Below are positions 58,544 to 64,000 of a DNA stretch of 64,000 nucleotides, one piece after another; position 1 is the stretch's first letter; every line of letters starts with the position of its first letter. Made by a program: the position numbers and the translations under genes. Source of the DNA: an uncultured Alteromonadaceae bacterium (GTDB lineage Bacteria > Pseudomonadota > Gammaproteobacteria > Pseudomonadales > Halieaceae); contig CAJYAI010000001.1 of the NCBI GenBank assembly GCA_913064725.1, positions 33,752 to 97,751 on the forward strand, written 5' to 3'. Under the pieces are notes generated by a model, which was not told where the DNA came from, made no database searches, and worked only from the letters and a program-made list of their open reading frames with translations.

Positions 58544-61437
58544 AGCGTTTGCCTAGCATTGTTAGGGTCGTAGAACGGCGTCGTCACGACGACTGGCCGA
58601 ACATGAATGTCGTTGTCAGTTCGGATAATGATGGTGGATCCCACTGCGCTGTCGCTTGGATGAACATAAGCTAAACCAATGATTTTGTTCATTGTCGGCG
58701 AGTATTCGCATGAGGTGACTGATCCCACGATGTTGCCATCGTGAATGACGAGGTGTCCTTCTTTGGGCTGAGGACTCGAGGTACCCAACTCAAAGCCCAC
58801 CAATTGTCTCGTCAGCGGATGTTTGGAGAGGATATCGACGCTTTTATTTCCGACAAAAAACGCTTTTTTCTGCGCTACGGCCCAGCGCAACGCGACTTCA
58901 TCGGGATGTGTCATGCCGTCTGTATCCTGGCCCACAATAAGGTGTCCCTTCTCTAGGCGTAACAGTCGCTGAGCCTCCACACCGAATGGACGAATACCAT
59001 GGGCCTCGCCCGCTGTCATGAGCTGATCCCACAGTTCACCGATGAGCGGAGAGGGTGCATGTAGTTCGAAACCTAATTCCCCCACAAAGCCGACACGCAT
59101 CATTCTTACCGGTAAGCCTGCGACATAGGCTTCTTTACAGGCAAGATAGGGAAAGTCATGGGCATTGAGGTCCACAGAACAACCCGCGGTCTCGATGACC
59201 TTTCTAGAGAGGGGCCCGGCCACGTTGACCGCGCTGAACGCGCTGGTGACGTTGGCGATGTCAAGATCGAGCCGCCACTGTGCGTTCCACTTCAGCATGT
59301 CTCGATATACCTGATCTACACCACTGGTCGTTGCCGTGACGTAGTAGTGATTTTCGCCCAGACGCGCTGCCACACCGTCGTCGCTAACCACACCTTGTTC
59401 ACTGGTCAAAACGGCGTAGCGGGTTTTCCCAATGGGTTGCTTGATGAAGCCGAAGGTGTAAACGCGATTCATGAACTCTGCAGCATCTGGGCCACGAAGT
59501 TCAATGCCACCAAGGGTACTGACATCAATTATACCTACACGTGTTCGAACGGCACTGACTTCAGCTTCGATCAGTGATTTACGGCGTTCGGTACCGCCAT
59601 AAAATGCGGGGCGCTGCCATACGCCAGCGGGCATCATGTGGGCACCAAGTGCTACATGTCGGTGGTGTAGCGGTGAGCGGCGTATGGGATGGAAACGGCG
59701 TCCCGCAAGCAATCCTAAGGGCTCTGGTGTTAACGGCGGCCTGGCCGTGGTTACGCCCGTTTCAGTCACGGTTCGATCCGTGGTGGCAGCAACAAGGCGT
59801 GCGGTTGGAAGCGCAGAGTGGCGGCCCTGAGAGGGCCCCATTCCGACTGTTGAAAAGCGCTTAACCAGTTGGATATCACGGTAACCCATGCGGGTTGTGT
59901 TGACGATGTCTTTGATTTGTAGATCTTCATCGAAGTCTACAAATTCTCGGCCGTCTGGGTGTTTTACAAATGGCCAAGGGTGATTGACCCGCTGATGACA
60001 GACGTTCGGCTCATCGGCCTCCACGCTCATACCCAGACCGCGGAGCGCGGCTCTAGCCGCGTTTTGCCCATCCGTTTCAACAGTGTCTAATGCAAACATG
60101 CTGTTTACGCTGCCTGCAATGTGCATTCCAGCGGGTAAGTTCTGAAGGGAAAATTGCGCCGTCTCGTCGTCATAGTTCAGTACCGCACCCCCTTGGCACG
60201 CTAGTTGATAGGCTGGCATGAAGCCCACTGACATCGCCAGTATGCCGCATTTGATAGTTGCGACCTTTTCTCCAATCCCGTCTGTTTGGTCCAAGCGATG
60301 GATGACGATTTTTGCAAGCTCAAGTCCCAGGGTAGTCGCACTCGCCTCAAAGACGGCACAGTGTTTATAAATGGGGATGCCCCGATTCTCGGCATGGATG
60401 GCTAGCGCTGGATCATCACAGTGCTCGCGAAGATCGACAATGGCGCTGACATGAGCACCCGCATCCTGACTGCTGAAGGCCGTTTGGTAGGCGAGATCAT
60501 TGCCCGCCAATACAACGACGGGTCTCTTGCTGACCACGCCGTACAGTCTAATTAAGCGATCGAGCGCACTGCACATCATTACGCCTGGGAGGTCGTTGTG
60601 TCTGAATACAGCGTGCTGCTCGCTGGAGCCCGTTGCGAGGATGGTTTGTTTGGCTCTCACCTTTAGGAGTCGACCACTGGTGAGTACCGGTAAGTAGTGA
60701 TCGCTAAACCATGCATTGCAGGTGGCTGATACGAGTACCCGGATGTTCTGGTGCTCGTATACTGCCTGAATTAGTTCATCGCGGCGGAGTTGAGTTGCCG
60801 TCATATCACCATTGAAAGCATGGTAGCTGAGCGAGCCACCCAAATAGGGCTCCTGTTCGATGAGCATTACGCGAGCGCCAGCCTCGGCTGCGGAGAGGGC
60901 CGCGTTGAGACCCGCCGGTCCGCCACCAACGACCGCTATATCGCAAAAAGCGTAAACCTTGTCGTTGTAGGGGGCAGACACACTGAGATTGCTGACACCC
61001 AGTCCGGCAGCGCTTCTGACAAGCGGTTCCCACCATCGCCAGCTGCCGCTAGGCTTAAAAAACGCCTTATAATAAAAGCCCACGGGCAGAAAGCGTCCAA
61101 ACCAATCGAGCAGTCGTGATAAGTCGAATCTCAGCCATCCCGTGTAGTGTTGTGCCGATACTCGCAAATCCTCTTCGACCTCTAGGCGATCTGCGAGTAC
61201 ATTCGGGGTATTGGGTGTCTGAACTAGGGTGTTTGCGTCCTGCCCACAGAGCGTCAATGGCCCGCGCGGTCGATGGTATTTGAAGGAGCGTGACTGGAGC
61301 CAAATATCATTGGCTAAGAGCGCGGAGGTGACCGAGTCACCATGCAGTCCCGTGACAACAGTGCCGTCAAAAGTAAACTGCTTTGATCTGGTTACGTCGA
61401 TCCATTGCCCAACGTACTGCGTTTTTATGCGCGTCAT
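58540..61437 (-). CDS. soxA: sarcosine oxidase alpha subunit
   Basis: 965 aa; IAVVGGGPAGLNAALSAAEAGARVMLIEQEPYLGGS plus C-terminal GcvT-like domain. Confidence 0.95.
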   Translation of the reverse strand: MTRIKTQYVGQWIDVTRSKQFTFDGTVVTGLHGDSVTSALLANDIWLQSRSFKYHRPRGPLTLCGQDANTLVQTPNTPNVLADRLEVEEDLRVSAQHYTGWLRFDLSRLLDWFGRFLPVGFYYKAFFKPSGSWRWWEPLVRSAAGLGVSNLSVSAPYNDKVYAFCDIAVVGGGPAGLNAALSAAEAGARVMLIEQEPYLGGSLSYHAFNGDMTATQLRRDELIQAVYEHQNIRVLVSATCNAWFSDHYLPVLTSGRLLKVRAKQTILATGSSEQHAVFRHNDLPGVMMCSALDRLIRLYGVVSKRPVVVLAGNDLAYQTAFSSQDAGAHVSAIVDLREHCDDPALAIHAENRGIPIYKHCAVFEASATTLGLELAKIVIHRLDQTDGIGEKVATIKCGILAMSVGFMPAYQLACQGGAVLNYDDETAQFSLQNLPAGMHIAGSVNSMFALDTVETDGQNAARAALRGLGMSVEADEPNVCHQRVNHPWPFVKHPDGREFVDFDEDLQIKDIVNTTRMGYRDIQLVKRFSTVGMGPSQGRHSALPTARLVAATTDRTVTETGVTTARPPLTPEPLGLLAGRRFHPIRRSPLHHRHVALGAHMMPAGVWQRPAFYGGTERRKSLIEAEVSAVRTRVGIIDVSTLGGIELRGPDAAEFMNRVYTFGFIKQPIGKTRYAVLTSEQGVVSDDGVAARLGENHYYVTATTSGVDQVYRDMLKWNAQWRLDLDIANVTSAFSAVNVAGPLSRKVIETAGCSVDLNAHDFPYLACKEAYVAGLPVRMMRVGFVGELGFELHAPSPLIGELWDQLMTAGEAHGIRPFGVEAQRLLRLEKGHLIVGQDTDGMTHPDEVALRWAVAQKKAFFVGNKSVDILSKHPLTRQLVGFELGTSSPQPKEGHLVIHDGNIVGSVTSCEYSPTMNKIIGLAYVHPSDSAVGSTIIIRTDNDIHVRPVVVTTPFYDPNNARQTL

Positions 61438-61730
61438 AACGGGGCCTCTGGCGACGAAAAGTCCACTCGCTGCGTAAATAGTTCGTCCGCCGGAAATGTT
61501 CGTATTATTTCGTCAGTGGCATTATGACGCTCCGCTATAAACCAATAACTGCTTGGGCTGTGCAACCACCACTCCAAGACGACACCGATATTAGTCTCCT
61601 CGTAAAACACGTACGCCGCCCACTCGCGGTCGGAAGCGGTCGCAGTATCCGGCATTCTCTTTACTTGGCCACCGTAAACGAATTCGCTGATATTTCTGGG
61701 CCCATTGAGTGGGCAGGTTAGTATCTTCAT
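61434..61730 (-). CDS. soxD: sarcosine oxidase delta subunit
   Basis: MKILTCPLNGPRNISEFVYGG, small protein between soxB and soxA; 4-bp overlap with soxA. Confidence 0.92.
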   Translation of the reverse strand: MKILTCPLNGPRNISEFVYGGQVKRMPDTATASDREWAAYVFYEETNIGVVLEWWLHSPSSYWFIAERHNATDEIIRTFPADELFTQRVDFSSPEAPL

Positions 61731-61738
61731 AGTCTTAC

Positions 61739-62986
61739 CTAATGACTCGCCGCGGTTGCGCCCATTTCGTTGACTTGTTCAAAGCGGTTAAACCGGTCTA
61801 GCTCAAAGGGTTGAATGAGTTCGGGGACTTTGCCACCACTGGCCACGAGTTCTGCCATTGTTTTTCCGCAAATTGGCGTTGCTTTGAAGCCCCACGTGCC
61901 CCAGCCCGCATCGAGGTAATAGTTGTCCAGTGGGCTTAACCCCATGATAGGACTGTAATCGCTGGTCATATCCGTGATGCCCGCCCACTGCCGCAGCAGC
62001 CGCATCTCACTGAGAAACGGAAACATCTCTACGGCACTGGAGATGAGACTCTCCTTGAGGGGCAGGGTGGCGCGGCTGTTGTAGAGCGGATAGGGATCGG
62101 AACCGCCGCCGATAACGATTTCGCCCCGGCTTGTCTGCTGCACATAGCAGTGGAGTGCCGATGAGCTGACCAGAGGCGTAAGAAAGGGCTTGACCGGGAG
62201 TGTAACCATTGCCTGAAGCGGGTAGGCTACAAGGGGCAAACGAAACCCCGCCTTTTCAGCTAGCAGTGCACTGTGCCCCGCAACGGCTTGAATAACTGCA
62301 CCCGCACCGATGCTGCCTCGGTTGGTTTTGACACCGGTGACGCGACTACCTTCGGTTATAATTCCGGTGACTTCCGTCAGCTGGTGTAACTGGGCACCCC
62401 GCTGTGTTGCGCCCCGTGCATAGCCCCACGCCACGGCATCGTGGCGAGCGGTGGCGCCGTCCTTGTGCCACAGGCCAGCTAAAACGGGCAGGTTTGCCGG
62501 ATTAAGATTGAGCATGGGGACCAGTTTGGCAATATCGTCGGGACTGATCAGCTCAGTTCTGCCGCCAAAATGTTTGTTCACCTCAGCGCGCTGACGAAAG
62601 GCACGCACTGTAGCGTCAGTGTGCGCAAGCGTGAGTTGGCCTCGCTGCGAGTACATAATGTTGAAATCAAACTCGTTCGAGAGATTCTCGTAGAGCTTTA
62701 CTGACGCACTGTAAAATTTTACACCTTCAGGCGTGAGGTAATTCGAGCGAATGACGGCTGTATTTCTGGCGGTATTGCCCCCGCCTAAATAGCCCTTGTC
62801 GAGTACGGCAACGTTGGTAATGCCGTGGTACTTTGCAAGATAATAAGCCGTTGCTACGCCGTGACCGCCCCCACCAATGATGACCACATCGTAGTGTGGC
62901 TTGAGATCAGACGGAGCGGGAATATCAGCCTCGGCTTCGAAGGGATAGTCTCGTTTAAATCCATATTTTAAAAGCCCTAATGGCAT
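61739..62986 (-). CDS. soxB: sarcosine oxidase beta subunit
   Basis: YDVVIIGGGGHGVATAYYLAKYHGITNVAVLDKGYLGGGNTARNTAVIRSNY; ATG at 62986. Confidence 0.95.
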   Translation of the reverse strand: MPLGLLKYGFKRDYPFEAEADIPAPSDLKPHYDVVIIGGGGHGVATAYYLAKYHGITNVAVLDKGYLGGGNTARNTAVIRSNYLTPEGVKFYSASVKLYENLSNEFDFNIMYSQRGQLTLAHTDATVRAFRQRAEVNKHFGGRTELISPDDIAKLVPMLNLNPANLPVLAGLWHKDGATARHDAVAWGYARGATQRGAQLHQLTEVTGIITEGSRVTGVKTNRGSIGAGAVIQAVAGHSALLAEKAGFRLPLVAYPLQAMVTLPVKPFLTPLVSSSALHCYVQQTSRGEIVIGGGSDPYPLYNSRATLPLKESLISSAVEMFPFLSEMRLLRQWAGITDMTSDYSPIMGLSPLDNYYLDAGWGTWGFKATPICGKTMAELVASGGKVPELIQPFELDRFNRFEQVNEMGATAASH

Positions 62987-63059
62987 GGTGCTGCGCCTCT
63001 CTGTGAGATACCCGCTGGTGCGTCTAAAACTCGTACAGCTGCCACTAAGCAATCGCAAA

Positions 63060-64000
63060 TCATCGCCTGTTGACCAAGGCAAATATGCCCCAAAGCGATG
63101 GCAAGAGAATAAGTGATACTGGCACAGCGGTAACCACTATAAAGCTCTGTAGACGTCCAATCCCACCCTCTGGTCCGGCAACAAGGATCATTGCCGTCGC
63201 GCCCATAGCGAGCCCCCAGAAGACGCGCAGCCATGTGGGGGGATTATCGCTTCCGCTGCTGACCACGGACAGGCTATAGGTCATGGAGTCCCCCGTTGTT
63301 GCAACAAACAAAGCGGTCAACAAAAGAAACGCTGGCGATAAGACCTCGCTCAGTGGCATCGCTTCTGTGATCGCCAGTAATACTGCGGGTAGATTAAACC
63401 CTTCAAAGGCTGTCGTGATGCTCCCTGGTCGCTGTTGCTCCAACCCTAAGCCGGTTCCACCGAGTATGGAAAACCAAGCCATGGTGATCAGAGGCGCAAC
63501 GATGGATAGCAACACAATAATGTCACGGATGCGGCGCCCTCGACTTACGCGCGCAATGAAGATAGCCATCATCGGTCCGTAGCCAATAAACCACCCCCAG
63601 AAAAACAGTGTCCAGGGAGAGAGCCAACCGGGGTCGCCGAAAAAGCCGGCATCTCCGCGAAATAAGGCCAAGTGACCAAACCACGAAAGATGGGTGGACA
63701 AGCCATCTAAAAATCCTTGGGCAATCAGCTGAGTCGGTCCGACGAGCAATAAAAAGAGTAGCAGCGTGGCTCCCAAAATAATATTGGCGCGGCTGAGCCA
63801 CTGTATGCCGCGGTGCATGCCCGTCACGGCTGAAATAAGATAAAGCGACATCAGCGCGGCAATGGTGAGGATTTGAATGGCCTTGGTGTCAGGGCTACCG
63901 TACAGCTCGCTGAGTCCGTAGCTGACTTGTAGGCCTAGAAAGCCGATCGGACCCACGGTGCCAGCAAAAACGGCGATCACGGCGACAATGTCAGTCATAT
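63060..64000 (-). CDS. BCCT family (betaine/carnitine/choline) transporter, truncated by window end
   Basis: VGPIGFLGLQVSYGLSELYG, SPWTLFFWGWFIGYGPMMAIFIARVSRGRRIRDII, TTGDSMTYSLSVVSSG. Confidence 0.88.
   Translation of the reverse strand, partial: MTDIVAVIAVFAGTVGPIGFLGLQVSYGLSELYGSPDTKAIQILTIAALMSLYLISAVTGMHRGIQWLSRANIILGATLLLFLLLVGPTQLIAQGFLDGLSTHLSWFGHLALFRGDAGFFGDPGWLSPWTLFFWGWFIGYGPMMAIFIARVSRGRRIRDIIVLLSIVAPLITMAWFSILGGTGLGLEQQRPGSITTAFEGFNLPAVLLAITEAMPLSEVLSPAFLLLTALFVATTGDSMTYSLSVVSSGSDNPPTWLRVFWGLAMGATAMILVAGPEGGIGRLQSFIVVTAVPVSLILLPSLWGIFALVNRR

Noticed and set aside
1-64000. CRISPR arrays, IS elements/transposases, integrases, rRNA genes, phage genes
   Set aside because: Looked for; no repeat-spacer arrays, transposase/integrase motifs or rRNA-like sequence seen. 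The only repeats noted are short tandem arrays and direct repeats.

Overview
The window is a dense 64 kb segment, probably from a marine gammaproteobacterium (taxonomy inferred from gene style only). Bases ~1-47,000 look like one large steroid-degradation locus. They hold the 3,4-DHSA meta-cleavage operon (hsaC-A-D-E-G-F with a fadD3-like ligase), a set for HIP/C-D-ring breakdown (ipdA, ipdB, ipdC, ipdF, echA20, fadA6 and two acyl-CoA dehydrogenase pairs), a ketosteroid isomerase with Y14/D38/D99 in place, two KstD-like flavoproteins, an SRD5A-like steroid 5-alpha-reductase, a 3-alpha-HSD-like SDR, a P450, nine SDRs in total and a LuxR-type regulator. The left 20 kb is an uncharacterised-looking accessory module: sulfatase, P450, two Old Yellow Enzymes, two exported DUF3604/PHP-like proteins, an amidohydrolase-like protein lacking metal ligands, an EthD-like protein and many SDRs. 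Bases 47,300-64,000 hold a rubredoxin-reductase fusion, a YeiH-type transporter, peptidase/amidohydrolase genes, a sodium:solute symporter, tRNA-Arg(ACG), an Ldh-family oxidoreductase, a soxBDAG sarcosine oxidase operon and a partial BCCT transporter. Notable non-coding signals are a 16-bp inverted repeat enclosing the ipdC-like start codon, a 9-mer shared by two divergent promoter regions, two tandem repeats and two Rho-independent terminators. Family calls come from motif recognition and remembered homologues; no searches were run.
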